64,000 nucleotides of DNA from contig NZ_CP050063.1 in assembly GCF_011604685.1 (NCBI RefSeq), positions 2,006,501 to 2,070,500 on the forward strand, written 5' to 3'. The position numbers and the translations under genes are program-made. Origin of the DNA: Spirosoma aureum. GTDB lineage: Bacteria > Bacteroidota > Bacteroidia > Cytophagales > Spirosomataceae. Shown piece after piece: positions 44,371 through 54,362 of this stretch. The notes beneath the pieces were generated by a model. It saw nothing but the letters and a program-made list of their open reading frames with translations. It was not told the DNA's origin and made no database searches. How positions within the stretch are numbered: position 1 is the first letter of the stretch; the number at the start of each line of letters is the position of its first letter.

Positions 44371-45957
44371 ATGGCAGGCACTAAAGAGACACCCCGTCAG
44401 AAGATGATCGGGATGATGTATCTGGTATTGACCGCGTTATTGGCATTGCAGGTTACGTCGGCTATTCTGGAAAAATTCGTATTAATCAATAACAGCTTAG
44501 AGCAGTCAACAGGGGCTGTCAGTAAGGTTAACCAGTCAACATTTGACAACATTCGGGCGACGGTTGAAAAATCAGGCAATCGGGCAACCGACCTGGCAAT
44601 CGTCAAACAGGCCGATGATGTTCGGAAATTGACCACTGAGATTGTCGGTGAAATGGATAAACTGAAAGATCAGATTGTTGAAACCGGCGGTGGTCGTGAT
44701 GAGTCTGGTAACATTAAGAACCTGAGTGAAGAAGAAAGTGTAGCGCAAGTGATGATCGGCACGAACCGTAAAGGAGCTGCTTTTAAATTGAAAGATCAGT
44801 TGAACGGATATATAGAAAATATTTCTAAATATTCGACTACAAAATATGCTCCGATGGCTCTTGATGGCAAAGACGATCCGATTGCTAATCGATCGCCGGA
44901 TCAACGCCGGAAAGATTTTGCTGAGCTTAACTTTGCCCAAACCCCAATACCGGCAGCACTGGCCGTATTGAGCCAGAAACAAGCCGATGTTCGTCGGATT
45001 GAGGGTGAAGTACTTGATTTTCTTGCTAGTAAAGTTGGTGCACAGGATGTGAAATTTGACAAGATCCTGGCTATGCTCAGCATGGACTCCAAAGTTGTTG
45101 TAGCCGGTACTAAGTTTAAAGGTCAGATGTTTCTGGCAGCTTCGTCGTCGGGTATACAGCCACGGATGAGTCTGAACGGTGGCCCGGTTCGTATGCAGGA
45201 TGGTCAGGGTATCATTGAGTTTACGGCGCAGGGTGGCGCTTATGATAAAAATGGTTTGTCTAAGCGTACACTGACCGGTTCGATTGCTTATCAGACGCCA
45301 GCCGGTTTGAAAACTGTACCTTTAACCGCTGAATATTTCGTAGCGAAACCATCGTACGAAATTGAGTCGGGCTCGTTTCCACCGTTATATTTAGGCTGTG
45401 CTAATAAATTAAGTGTACAGAGCCCACAATTAGGCGCGTTATGGAATCCAAGCTTTTCGGCTGATGGAGCTTCGGTGATCCAGTCTGGCGAAAAAGGAAA
45501 AATTACCATTGTCCCCAGCGCAGCCCGTGTCACGCTTAATGTGAGCAATGGTGGCAGCTTACTGGGTAAAAATGATTTTCGGGTAAACCGAGTACCACGC
45601 CCAACGCTTGAGTTTTATGTTGGTGGTACAAAAGCAGGTGATCCACGTGGTGTACCGGCTGGTCAGGCACGGAGTGTGCGTGTTACGGCCGTGGCTGATG
45701 AAAGCTTTCGGAACTATTCGCCCGATGATGCCAATTTCCGGGTAACGGGCATTACCGTTATTCTGGCACGGGGTACTCGTAAAGTTGGTCAGGTAAATTT
45801 AGGCCCAGGTGGCGGTTCAATAGGTTCACTGGCGGCTGAGATACAGCCTGGTGATCGCTTGTCGATACAGGCGGATGGTGTTCAACGGCGTAATTTCAGA
45901 GGGGATATCAGCGATGTTCCTATGGGTAATCCCCAGCAAACAGTTCCGCTTTATTAA
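44371..45957 (+). CDS. gldM: Gliding/T9SS motor protein GldM
   Basis: GldM (PorM) is the periplasmic shaft of the motor and links GldL to the GldK/GldN ring. The 528-residue chain opens with MAGTKETPRQKMIGMMYLV: Arg9 precedes the single membrane helix (about 12-32) that sits inside the GldL pentamer in known structures. The periplasmic region then holds a helical bundle domain (35-225) and three beta domains (about 230-325, 330-420 and 425-520), the last beginning RPTLEFYVGG. The length is normal. Its start lies 115 bases after gldL, across a repeat-filled gap, and gldN follows after 64 bases. Confidence 0.95.
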   Translation: MAGTKETPRQKMIGMMYLVLTALLALQVTSAILEKFVLINNSLEQSTGAVSKVNQSTFDNIRATVEKSGNRATDLAIVKQADDVRKLTTEIVGEMDKLKDQIVETGGGRDESGNIKNLSEEESVAQVMIGTNRKGAAFKLKDQLNGYIENISKYSTTKYAPMALDGKDDPIANRSPDQRRKDFAELNFAQTPIPAALAVLSQKQADVRRIEGEVLDFLASKVGAQDVKFDKILAMLSMDSKVVVAGTKFKGQMFLAASSSGIQPRMSLNGGPVRMQDGQGIIEFTAQGGAYDKNGLSKRTLTGSIAYQTPAGLKTVPLTAEYFVAKPSYEIESGSFPPLYLGCANKLSVQSPQLGALWNPSFSADGASVIQSGEKGKITIVPSAARVTLNVSNGGSLLGKNDFRVNRVPRPTLEFYVGGTKAGDPRGVPAGQARSVRVTAVADESFRNYSPDDANFRVTGITVILARGTRKVGQVNLGPGGGSIGSLAAEIQPGDRLSIQADGVQRRNFRGDISDVPMGNPQQTVPLY

Positions 45958-46021
45958 TCGTACTAAATAAAGTAGTCTTTCGTTATCAACAGGAACGAAG
46001 GACAAAAACAAATACTTGACA

Positions 46022-47080
46022 ATGAAACAAGTTAGAACGATGGCCGTGGCCGCCACATTACTGGCGGTAGCTGGTGGAGGAGCAATGGCGCAGGAGAAAG
46101 CAAGCACCGGCACAAACGCGCTGTCGGTTCGGGCGATTAATGAAAATGACATCATGATGAAGAAAACTCTTTGGCGTCGGATTGACCTCAAAGAGAAACA
46201 GAATCAATCGATGTTCTCCAAGAACAATGAGATATCGAAATATTTGATCGATGCGTTAAAAGCTGGCTTGATCGATGCTTACGAAAACGATTCTGTAACG
46301 ACGAAATTGACGCCAGAGAAGTTTCAGCAGCGGATGATCATGCCGAACTCTGCACCACAATTATCGGCTGAAGAAATTGCCGCCGGTTTCGGTAATGAAA
46401 CGACTGCCAATGGCGCAAACGATGGCTGGGGAGATGCCAAAAAGAAAGATCCTAAAGCCGCGGCAAAACCGGCTGACGATGGTTGGGGTGCTAAAAAGCC
46501 AGCTACTGCCGCTGCTGCTCAACCGGCTGATGATGGCTGGGGCGCACCCGCGAAGAAAAAAACGACTGCAAAGAACTCAAAAGGCAAAAAAGGAAAAGTC
46601 GTTGCACCAGTTGTGGAGCCTCCCAAAGCTGATACGGTGGCTAAAGTGGCAGCCGTTCCTGTTGGCGATGAATACTTTGCCAAAGAGTTTAACATTATGG
46701 AAATTAAGGAAGACTGGATTTTCGATCGTAAGCGTTCACGCTTGTACTACGATATCCAGACGGTAACTATTTATCTGCCTTCCGATAAAAATGCAGCCGG
46801 TGTCGAAACACCACTGGCTACGTTTAAATACAAAGATCTGGACAAGCTGTTCCGCAGTGACCCGAAGAAATTTATCTGGTATAACCCACAGAACCAGGCT
46901 CAGCATAAAAACCTTGCCGATGCGTTTGATCTGCGGCTGTTCTACGGTCGTATCACGAAAGTGGCTAACCCTGGCGATACCGATTTAGTTGGCATGTATG
47001 GCGACAAAGAGGGTTTGATGAAGTCATATCAGACGGAGTACGAACTTATGGAAACCGAACACGGTCTGTGGGAATATTAA
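46022..47080 (+). CDS. gldN: Gliding/T9SS ring protein GldN with DDGWG repeat linker
   Basis: GldN (PorN) is the periplasmic partner of GldK in the ring complex. The ATG at 46022 gives a signal peptide (1-24, ending AMAQ) and a chain of 352 residues. The N-terminal block SVRAINENDIMMKKTLWRRIDL and the C-terminal block NIMEIKEDWIFDRKRSRLYY are family-typical. Between them, residues 130-205 form a low-complexity Ala/Lys/Pro linker with three copies of DGWG (134-137, 153-156, 171-174) and a Lys-rich stretch; family members I know go from one block to the other more directly. It is the last gene of gldKLMN and ends 2 bases before the terminator. Confidence 0.93.
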   Translation: MKQVRTMAVAATLLAVAGGGAMAQEKASTGTNALSVRAINENDIMMKKTLWRRIDLKEKQNQSMFSKNNEISKYLIDALKAGLIDAYENDSVTTKLTPEKFQQRMIMPNSAPQLSAEEIAAGFGNETTANGANDGWGDAKKKDPKAAAKPADDGWGAKKPATAAAAQPADDGWGAPAKKKTTAKNSKGKKGKVVAPVVEPPKADTVAKVAAVPVGDEYFAKEFNIMEIKEDWIFDRKRSRLYYDIQTVTIYLPSDKNAAGVETPLATFKYKDLDKLFRSDPKKFIWYNPQNQAQHKNLADAFDLRLFYGRITKVANPGDTDLVGMYGDKEGLMKSYQTEYELMETEHGLWEY

Positions 47081-47081
47081 T

Positions 47082-47110
47082 AAAAAAGGCGGGGATGACC
47101 CGCCTTTTTT
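47082..47110. terminator. Strong bidirectional terminator between gldN and uvrC
   Basis: A perfect 12-bp stem (47082-47093 and 47099-47110) with six A on one side and six T on the other and a 5-base loop ends the gld operon and also serves the convergent uvrC gene. Confidence 0.9.
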
Positions 47111-47131
47111 ATGCTATAAGTGATAAATCGC

Positions 47132-47160
47132 AAGCGGCTACTCAGCCGCTTTATTTTTTT
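47132..47160 (+). terminator. Second terminator after gldN
   Basis: An 8-bp stem (47132-47139 and 47144-47151) with a 4-base loop is followed by TATTTTTTT on the plus strand, forming a back-up terminator that reaches the uvrC stop codon. Confidence 0.7.
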
Positions 47161-48967
47161 ACTGTTCGATCGTATCAAAATAATTTTTCAGTTTGTGGGC
47201 GCGGTCTTTGCCAACTACCTCGGCCATTTCGTCAAGAGATGCTTCACGGATTTTAGTTACGCCCTTAAAATGCTTGAGAAGCTTGGCTGCTGTTTTCTTG
47301 CCAATGCCTTCCACATTTTCCAATTCGCTGATCAGGCTGTTTCGGCTCCGTTTATCGCGGTGATAGGTAATGGCAAATCGGTGAGCTTCATCGCGAATAC
47401 GCTGGATAAGTTTAAGTGACTCTGATTTTTTATCGATATAAAGCGGAAGATTATCCTCCGGGAAATAGATTTCCTCGAGCCGTTTGGCAATTCCAATAAT
47501 AGGCACTTTGCCATATAGATTTAGGGCTTTCAGGGCGTCGCAGGCGGCACTGAGTTGTCCTTTTCCACCGTCGATCACAATTAGATCAGGCATATCCGTT
47601 TCTTCTTCCAGTACACGCGTATAACGACGTGTTACGACCTCATACATACTCGCAAAGTCGTTCGGTCCAACAACCGTTTTGATCGAAAAATGCCGATACT
47701 CTCGATTGGCAGGCTTCCCACCAATAAAGCACACCATCGCCGATACCGGGTTTGTTCCCTGAATATTGGAGTTATCGAAGCATTCGATGCGGTTGGGTAA
47801 ATTTTTCAACTGTAGATCCTGCTTTAACCGAATCAGTACGCGATCTTTTTTGCTGGCATTGGCTGTCGCTTCAGAAGCTGCCCGCTCCTGACGCTCCCGA
47901 CGGAAATACAGAACGTTCTTGAGCGACATATCCAGCAGTTTTTTCTTATCACCAATCTGCGGAATGGTCACCTCTGCCTGCAAATCGACATCCAGCGGAA
48001 TATTTGTAATGATCTCTTTGGCCTGACTACCGTATTGTTCCCTAAACTCAATGATCAGCATAGCCAGCAAGTCGGGGTCAGTTTCGTCGAGTTTCTTTTT
48101 GATTTCTACAGTATGTGCCTGCACAATTGTTCCGTTGACGACCTTCATAAAATTGATGTAAGCAGCTGATTCGTCGGAAGCGATGGAGAACACATCTGCA
48201 TCGGCAATTTTAGGATTGACAACGGTCGATTTGCTCTGAAACCGTTGAATGACCTCCATCTTTTCTTTATAGTGTTGAGCCTGCTCAAAAGCGAGATCAT
48301 TCGCAGCTTCAACCATCCGGCTTTTAAAATAATCCTGTGCCGGTTTCAGGTTGCCCTTCAGGATGTGATGAACCTGTTCAATGTCTTTGTCATAATCGGC
48401 CTCTTTTTGTTTCCCTTCACAAGGGCCTTTGCAGTTCCCAATATGATACTCAAGGCAGACTTTATACTTGCCAGCTTCAATATTTTCGGGCGCAAGGTTG
48501 TAGTTACAGGTACGAATCGTAAACAATTGACTAAACATATCCAGCACCGTATACATAGGCTTGAGATTCGCAAATGGACCGTAGAATGTGCCTAGTTTGC
48601 GGTCAATGCGCCGGGTTGTAATTACCCGAGGGAAATTCTCGTTGGTAACACAAACAAACGGGTACGTTTTATCGTCGCGAAGCAGAATGTTAAATTTAGG
48701 CTGATAGCGTTTTATGAGCTGGTTTTCGAGCAGCAACGCATCAAATTCCGTATGGACAATCGTAAACTCAATTTTACGAATCTGACTGACCAAACGAAGG
48801 GTTTTACGGTCGTGCTGTTTCGAATTCGTGAAATAGCTGCTGACCCGATTCTTTAGATCTTTCGCTTTACCAACATAAATGACCTCACCCGTCAGATCGA
48901 AATACCGATAAACGCCCGGTTCATGAGGTACTTTGGCTAATTCCTGCTTGTAATCGAATTCCGGCAT
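47159..48967 (-). CDS. uvrC: Excinuclease ABC subunit C
   Basis: UvrC makes both incisions around bulky DNA lesions in nucleotide excision repair. The 602-residue protein has the GIY-YIG nuclease domain (about 14-90, with PGVYRYF and VIYVGKAKDLKNRVSSYF), a UVR helical domain that contacts UvrB (about 200-240), the RNase-H-like C-terminal nuclease domain (IECFDNSNIQGTNPVSAMV, then DLIVIDGGKGQLSAA), and a helix-hairpin-helix pair at the end (VEGIGKKTAAKLLKHF). The length and domain order are standard. It is convergent with gldN and has no evident operon partner; uvrA and uvrB are elsewhere, as usual. Confidence 0.97.
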   Translation of the reverse strand: MPEFDYKQELAKVPHEPGVYRYFDLTGEVIYVGKAKDLKNRVSSYFTNSKQHDRKTLRLVSQIRKIEFTIVHTEFDALLLENQLIKRYQPKFNILLRDDKTYPFVCVTNENFPRVITTRRIDRKLGTFYGPFANLKPMYTVLDMFSQLFTIRTCNYNLAPENIEAGKYKVCLEYHIGNCKGPCEGKQKEADYDKDIEQVHHILKGNLKPAQDYFKSRMVEAANDLAFEQAQHYKEKMEVIQRFQSKSTVVNPKIADADVFSIASDESAAYINFMKVVNGTIVQAHTVEIKKKLDETDPDLLAMLIIEFREQYGSQAKEIITNIPLDVDLQAEVTIPQIGDKKKLLDMSLKNVLYFRRERQERAASEATANASKKDRVLIRLKQDLQLKNLPNRIECFDNSNIQGTNPVSAMVCFIGGKPANREYRHFSIKTVVGPNDFASMYEVVTRRYTRVLEEETDMPDLIVIDGGKGQLSAACDALKALNLYGKVPIIGIAKRLEEIYFPEDNLPLYIDKKSESLKLIQRIRDEAHRFAITYHRDKRSRNSLISELENVEGIGKKTAAKLLKHFKGVTKIREASLDEMAEVVGKDRAHKLKNYFDTIEQ

Positions 48968-49093
48968 AAATTAAGAGACCGTCTACCTCGGTCGGGATAG
49001 AATTATGTCATCGCGGAAGTCCAAATTATGGACGGGCGGCTATACAAAACAACCAATAAACCCTAAAGGTTGCCTGATGAATTATATTAAAAA

Positions 49094-49114
49094 GGGCCAG
49101 CAAGATGCTGACCC
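49094..49114 (-). terminator. Intrinsic terminator after PBP1A gene
   Basis: A 9-bp stem (49094-49102 and 49106-49114, one G-U pair) with a 3-base loop is followed on the minus strand by TTTTTAATAT. It lies about 88 bases past the PBP1A stop. Confidence 0.72.
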
Positions 49115-49143
49115 TACGATGTTATTTAGAGCTTATAAGTAGT

Positions 49144-49185
49144 TGTGCCACAGTTCGTACTATTTTACTAAAAAACCGTGGCACA
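49144..49185. repeat. Inverted repeat just after PBP1A stop
   Basis: Arms 49144-49154 and 49175-49185 are complementary at 10 of 11 positions with a 20-base loop that is T-rich on the minus strand. It may be a first, weaker stop signal ahead of the terminator at 49094. Confidence 0.4.
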
Positions 49186-49201
49186 CCTACTGATATGCCT
49201 G

Positions 49202-51553
49202 TTATTGCAGAATTTCATCCTGGTCTTCAGGCACAACTTTAGGCGGAATATAACGCTGAGAGGAGTCGATGTGATAACCACCACAATCTATTTTAAAATT
49301 GTTGGGCTTACGGAAGGGCTCCGGGCGGTACTTTGCCAACGAGGGATCTGCATATATTTTCTGCATGTACATACCCCAGGCAGGCATCGCCAACCGCCCG
49401 CCCTGGCCAAGCTCGATGTTCCGGAAGTGAATTGACCGGTCGTCGCCACCAACCCATAAGCCCGAAACAAGGTGCTGAGTCAATCCCATAAACCAGGCAT
49501 CTGAATAATTCGATGTTGTACCTGTTTTAGCGGCAATCTCGTTGCCACCCTCCAGCAGCTTGTATTGCGTCCGAAGGCGCTGGGCAGTACCATTGGGTTC
49601 TTCAACGGCACCACGCATCAGATAGAGCATTTCGTACGCACGATTGGCGCTGATTACCTGATTGGCATCGGCACTGAACGATTTAAGAACGTTTCCGTTT
49701 TTGTCTGAAATCTGTAGAATCAGCATTGGGCGTACGCGAATGCCGCCATTGGCAAAGGCGCAATAGGCGGCAACCATTTCGTAGACCGAAACGTCTCCCG
49801 TTCCCAGACAGAGGGTTGGGTTTTGCGGTAAATCCTTACTGACGATCCCCATTTTATGCGCATACTCGATTACTTCAGCAGAACGGGTTTTCTTGATCAA
49901 CTGCGCACTGACCGTATTGATCGACTGGCCCAGTGCCTCCCGTAGCGACAAGCTTCGATAGCTGTATTTACCGTTCGAATTTTGTGGTTGCCAGGGAGGG
50001 CCGCCATTATTATCTTCTCCATGGGCAAAAAGAGTTGGCTGATCGATCAGGTGGCTGCATGGTGTAACGAATCCCTGATCCATAGCTGTGAGGTACACGA
50101 ACGGCTTGAATGTAGACCCCGGTTGCCGGCGTCCCTGGCGGACGTGATCGAATTTCATGTGTTTGAAATTGATACCGCCTACCCAGGCTTTTACGTGGCC
50201 ATAGCGCGGGTCCATCGACATAAAACCCGTATTGAGCAATCGTTTGTAATACCGGATAGAATCCAGCGAACTCATGGTCGTATCTTTCTCATTGCGCCGA
50301 CCGCCATAAACAAACACTCGCATCTTGACGGGTTTCCGCATCTCACGCCAAATCGCCTGTTCATCGGTGCCATACTCGGCTTTGAGTTGTTTATATCGGG
50401 TTGTCTGTTTTGCCCGGGCTTCAATAAAACCGGGCAGTTCTTCGTATTTCTTGGTTTTTGGATTTTTCCGAACCCACGGATTTCGACCGCGCCAGTGTTC
50501 GTAAAACTTCTTCTGCTGGTCACGCATGTTAGTCATTACAGCCTCTTCGGCATAGGCCTGCATGCGTGAGTCAATCGTTGTTTGGATGCGCAGTCCGCTC
50601 GTGTAGAGATCTAGTTCTGCTTCGGGATTATCTTCATTATACTGATTGATAAACGCCTTGATATCTTCTTTAATAACCGACCGGAAATAGGCTGCCATGC
50701 CCGTATTCTGGTTTTCGATGCTAAAATCGAGTTGTATCGGTTTCTGCTTATACGTGAAGAATTGCTCCTCACTCAGAAAACGGTACCGCTTCATCTGGCT
50801 CAACACTACATTTCGGCGTTGAAGAGCACGTTCTTCGAAAATACGGGGATCGTAGCGTGATGGGTTTTGCAGCATCCCGACCAGCAAAGCAGCTTCCTCA
50901 ACGTTCAGATTCCACGGCTCTTTGTCAAAGTAGGTTTTAGCCGCTGTTTTTATACCATAGGTGTTATTGCCAAACGATACCGTATTCAGGTACATCATCA
51001 TGATCTCCTGTTTGGTATAATTCCGCTCCAAACGAACCGACAAAATCCATTCTTTCGTTTTTTCAATAACCGTTTTAAGTATAGGGACATTACCCAATAC
51101 ACCACGAAGTTTCTCTCCACGAGTATCGAACAGGTTTTTAGCTACTTGTTGCGTAAGCGTACTGCCTCCGCCAGAACTACTATTGCCGGTAGCGATACCC
51201 TTAATAACCCGAAAGAACGAGCGCGGGTCGATCCCCGAATGTTTAATAAAACGGGCATCTTCTGTAGCTAGTAAGGCTGAAACTACATTGGGTGAAACCT
51301 GAGTGATCTCAACGGGCGTCCGATTTTCAACGTAATACTTTCCCAGTAGTTGATTATCGGCCGTATATACTTCCGATGCTCTGTCGCTCTGTGGGTTTTC
51401 GAGGGCTTTCAGACTAGGCATCCCGCCAAATAACCACAGAAAGTTGTAGCTGACAGCCAGTATATAGAAAACCAGCATAGCCAGACCAAGCAATGCATAC
51501 CGCCAAAGGTTTTTGATAATGGTCCGGTAGCGACCGGGAGCAAAGTCAATCAT
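49202..51553 (-). CDS. Penicillin-binding protein 1A (class A, bifunctional)
   Basis: A peptidoglycan synthase with both glycosyltransferase and transpeptidase activities, 783 residues. A short cytoplasmic tail and one helix (about 18-37) lead to the GT51 domain: catalytic Glu98 in ATEDARF, then GGGSTLTQQVAKNLF (128-142). The transpeptidase domain has Ser480-x-x-Lys483 in QPGSTFKPF, SIN at 544-546 and KTG at 676-678. The C-terminal tail after about 735 is short and acidic. It is co-oriented with the sprE/porW gene upstream (82-base gap), a pairing seen in other Bacteroidota, so the two may be co-transcribed. Confidence 0.95.
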   Translation of the reverse strand: MIDFAPGRYRTIIKNLWRYALLGLAMLVFYILAVSYNFLWLFGGMPSLKALENPQSDRASEVYTADNQLLGKYYVENRTPVEITQVSPNVVSALLATEDARFIKHSGIDPRSFFRVIKGIATGNSSSGGGSTLTQQVAKNLFDTRGEKLRGVLGNVPILKTVIEKTKEWILSVRLERNYTKQEIMMMYLNTVSFGNNTYGIKTAAKTYFDKEPWNLNVEEAALLVGMLQNPSRYDPRIFEERALQRRNVVLSQMKRYRFLSEEQFFTYKQKPIQLDFSIENQNTGMAAYFRSVIKEDIKAFINQYNEDNPEAELDLYTSGLRIQTTIDSRMQAYAEEAVMTNMRDQQKKFYEHWRGRNPWVRKNPKTKKYEELPGFIEARAKQTTRYKQLKAEYGTDEQAIWREMRKPVKMRVFVYGGRRNEKDTTMSSLDSIRYYKRLLNTGFMSMDPRYGHVKAWVGGINFKHMKFDHVRQGRRQPGSTFKPFVYLTAMDQGFVTPCSHLIDQPTLFAHGEDNNGGPPWQPQNSNGKYSYRSLSLREALGQSINTVSAQLIKKTRSAEVIEYAHKMGIVSKDLPQNPTLCLGTGDVSVYEMVAAYCAFANGGIRVRPMLILQISDKNGNVLKSFSADANQVISANRAYEMLYLMRGAVEEPNGTAQRLRTQYKLLEGGNEIAAKTGTTSNYSDAWFMGLTQHLVSGLWVGGDDRSIHFRNIELGQGGRLAMPAWGMYMQKIYADPSLAKYRPEPFRKPNNFKIDCGGYHIDSSQRYIPPKVVPEDQDEILQ

Positions 51554-51635
51554 TATGGGTGTGTAGGTGTTAATTGTTGATCAGTTTGTCGTTTTTCGGT
51601 TATGTAATCAGATGACAAACTCTAAAACCACGAAC

Positions 51636-53900
51636 TTATTTTCTGGTTGCCGTTGGCTGATTGGCGGCCGTCAGCATTTCTTTAACGCGCGGAAGTAATG
51701 GGCTCGCCGGATAATCACGTACGAACTCGTTAAGAGACTGACGATAGGCATCTACAGTTTGCACTTTCCCGACCAATATAACGCGCAGAAGGGCTAGTTT
51801 GTCTTCCAGTTGTGTACCCGCAAACGCACTTAATGCATTATCGGCACGGGCCAGCGCTTCGGTCACGTTATTGGCTTTGTAGAGTTCATAAATCTGTGTA
51901 TAGGTCGCCAGTGCCTTTGCTTCACTATCCGTTGACTGAGCAACGGCCCGGCCTGCTAATCGCGCATAGGACGTGTTCGGGTATTCGGCCAACAGTTTAT
52001 CCTTCCAGGTCGATGTCTTTCCTAACTGCTCATTCGACAGGTGGAGCAGGTAATACACTTCTGGTTTCTGGAGTGTATTGGGATAACGGGTTAGCAATTG
52101 CTCAAACGTTGGAATAGCGTCGGCCGGTTGATTGAGTTGAAACTTATAGAGCTTCCCTAACTTATACAAAGCGTTTTCTATTCGCTGATTGGCCTGTGCC
52201 TGTGCTTCTTTTGAGAAAGGAATTTTAGCATAGAGGGCATCTTTTTGTGCTTTTCGGGCATTGACGGGCCCGCCTGCGGACCCCGTTGGTGCTGTTGCGT
52301 TCGTAGCATCCTGTTGTTGTAAGGGAGCATTCGGATTTACGTCATTGGCAGGGGTGCCACCGTTAAGCGGGCTATTGACGCCCGCAATAGCTTCCGAAGC
52401 CTCTTTATTACTACGGCGCCAGTTGTCTTCAATGGGTCGATTTCCCCACCGTACCGAAAATTCCTGTCTACCCTGACTCAACGCAACCGGATTATACAAT
52501 ACCCAGCGTTCATTGGGTTGAAGGTCTGAATTGGTGGCTCCGGGAACTGAGTTGACATTACCGTTAGAGGCTCTATCTATAATTTGCTGGGCGAGGGCTG
52601 CCTGTGCTTTGTCCTCTTTTTCTTTCTGCGTAATGGCATCTTCAAGTTGTTTATCCAATGCCGCGGGGTTCATCTGGGCCAGATGCAACAAACTATCATC
52701 GGTACGGATCGTGGTTTTGTATTGCACGAACTCGTCCAGCGTTTTCTTCCGGGTCGCCAGTGCCGCATAATCCGGCGATTGCTGCGGCATCAACGCCAGT
52801 GCGCTATCGTAGTAAACCTTAGCATTAGCGTAGTCGGTTTTCTTGTCAAAATACAACTTACCGATTTCCAGATACGTGTATGGAACTTGTGTCGTATTTG
52901 AACCGGCCGCCTGAATCGATTTGCTATAAAAATTAATGGCCTTATCGAAGTTGCCATTCCGGGCTTCCAGCAAGCCCATCGTAAAGTAAATTTTGTCTTT
53001 CAGGTCAACATTTTTACGGTCGTTGAGCATATTCTCGAACGTTTCTGCCGATTGTGCCAACCGTTTTTCATCGCCTGTCAGGCCATTGCTTTGAATGGCG
53101 TAAAGGTTCGCATAAAATGACTGATCATAAGAAGGCCTTGATTTCAGAACCTTCTGGTAATGGGCTATTGCCTTGGTCGGTTCACCCGACAAATCGTATA
53201 ATTGACCCGTAATCAGGTGAAGACGAGCAGTCGATTCGCCCTTTTTTAAAACCGGGAAAGTCGCATCCAGAATACCGGCAGCGGTCACGTATTCACCCTT
53301 CCGCTCGTGCATGTACGCTTTGGTCAGGTAAAAGTCGCGGGTGTTTGCCTTGTTAAGGGGTTGAGTACGCAGATACTCCGCCACATTCAATGCGTTCGTG
53401 TAGTCGCTGGCTTCCGTATAAGCTCGCATCAAACCGACGAGGGCTTCGTGTTTGTCGTCTTCGCTGGTTCCTTTTGTGTTTACGTACTTGAAAACTTCAA
53501 TAGCATTCGGTAAATCCTGCTTCAACAAGCGGGCCCGACCAATCAATATGTAGGCGTTATCGAGCCATTTGCTATTTTGATGGCGTTCAGGAATAAGGGA
53601 AGCTTTTTTGATCGCGTCGTCCAGCTGGGGTTTTACAGGCATGGACAGCATCGAATCCACGGGCAGCAGGATGGGTAATAACTGATTGTAATTTTCCTGC
53701 CGGTTTTTGAATAGAATCAATTCAGCTTCCTTGATTTCATCGCGAGCGATAACATAGGCGTTGAAATGGGACGTCAGGTTATGATAGCCTTTACTGATGG
53801 GCTTTGTGCTGTATTGCGAACACGAAACCAGCCCACCGGTTAGCAGAGCAAGAACCGTTAACAATAATAGGAACGGGCGGTTACGAAAATAGCAGAACAT
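51636..53900 (-). CDS. SprE/PorW-type TPR lipoprotein of the type IX secretion system
   Basis: A lipoprotein of about 754 residues with many tetratricopeptide repeats. The ATG at 53900 gives a lipoprotein signal ending GLVSC, and the mature part opens SQYSTKPISKGYHNLTSHFNAY, which is like SprE/PorW proteins needed for gliding and type IX secretion. TPR units are seen through about 100-420 (for example NAIEVFKYVNTKG, KAIAHYQKVLKSRP, KAINFYSKSIQAA) and again near 600-660. Between them lies an Asn/Pro/Gln/Ala-rich low-complexity region (about 430-560). A GTG at 53921 would add seven residues. It lies upstream of PBP1A, consistent with the family context; the SprE name is inferred, not proven. 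Confidence 0.8.
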   Translation of the reverse strand: MFCYFRNRPFLLLLTVLALLTGGLVSCSQYSTKPISKGYHNLTSHFNAYVIARDEIKEAELILFKNRQENYNQLLPILLPVDSMLSMPVKPQLDDAIKKASLIPERHQNSKWLDNAYILIGRARLLKQDLPNAIEVFKYVNTKGTSEDDKHEALVGLMRAYTEASDYTNALNVAEYLRTQPLNKANTRDFYLTKAYMHERKGEYVTAAGILDATFPVLKKGESTARLHLITGQLYDLSGEPTKAIAHYQKVLKSRPSYDQSFYANLYAIQSNGLTGDEKRLAQSAETFENMLNDRKNVDLKDKIYFTMGLLEARNGNFDKAINFYSKSIQAAGSNTTQVPYTYLEIGKLYFDKKTDYANAKVYYDSALALMPQQSPDYAALATRKKTLDEFVQYKTTIRTDDSLLHLAQMNPAALDKQLEDAITQKEKEDKAQAALAQQIIDRASNGNVNSVPGATNSDLQPNERWVLYNPVALSQGRQEFSVRWGNRPIEDNWRRSNKEASEAIAGVNSPLNGGTPANDVNPNAPLQQQDATNATAPTGSAGGPVNARKAQKDALYAKIPFSKEAQAQANQRIENALYKLGKLYKFQLNQPADAIPTFEQLLTRYPNTLQKPEVYYLLHLSNEQLGKTSTWKDKLLAEYPNTSYARLAGRAVAQSTDSEAKALATYTQIYELYKANNVTEALARADNALSAFAGTQLEDKLALLRVILVGKVQTVDAYRQSLNEFVRDYPASPLLPRVKEMLTAANQPTATRK

Positions 53901-54009
53901 TCGGAAATAATACGTAGTCACTCGTATCTCAAAACGCTCCAGTCTGTGTTGACCGTATGGAACGTTAGCCCAAATTAACGAATTTTGCTCTTTAGATTGT
54001 ATAGAACCC

Positions 54010-54291
54010 TTGAATTCTGTGGAAAACGATCCTGAATTACCCCCCGGAAACCGTCCGGAAAAGCCTGCCGGAAACGATCCGATAAAGAAAGTAGCCGAAA
54101 AAACGACTTCCTTTGTGCAATTCAGCGGTATTGCCTTTCAAATGCTTGGCACAATAGGATTGGGTGTCTGGGTTGGTCTAAAACTGGACGAATGGCAGGA
54201 TAACAAGCGACCTATCTGGACAATTGTATTGTCGCTGACGGCTATCGGTGCGTCATTGTATTTATTTATCCGACAATTGACACGAAAATAA
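54010..54291 (+). CDS. AtpZ/AtpI-family protein of the ATP synthase operon
   Basis: A 93-residue membrane protein of the AtpZ/AtpI family, accessory to F-type ATP synthase and linked to c-ring assembly and magnesium or calcium handling in relatives. After a hydrophilic Pro/Asn-rich N-terminus (1-28) come two helices (about 35-55 and 66-86) with FSGIAFQMLGTIGLGVWVGLKLDEW, the family pattern. The start is a TTG at 54010 or a GTG at 54019. It opens the ATP synthase gene series and is divergent from sprE/porW (109 bases between starts). Confidence 0.82.
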   Translation: MNSVENDPELPPGNRPEKPAGNDPIKKVAEKTTSFVQFSGIAFQMLGTIGLGVWVGLKLDEWQDNKRPIWTIVLSLTAIGASLYLFIRQLTRK

Positions 54292-54362
54292 TTGGCAATG
54301 GGTGGGAGTCAGGCGCTCGGCTTAAGTGGCGTCTTTGGCCTCATACCTCTTGCTCCATCTCC

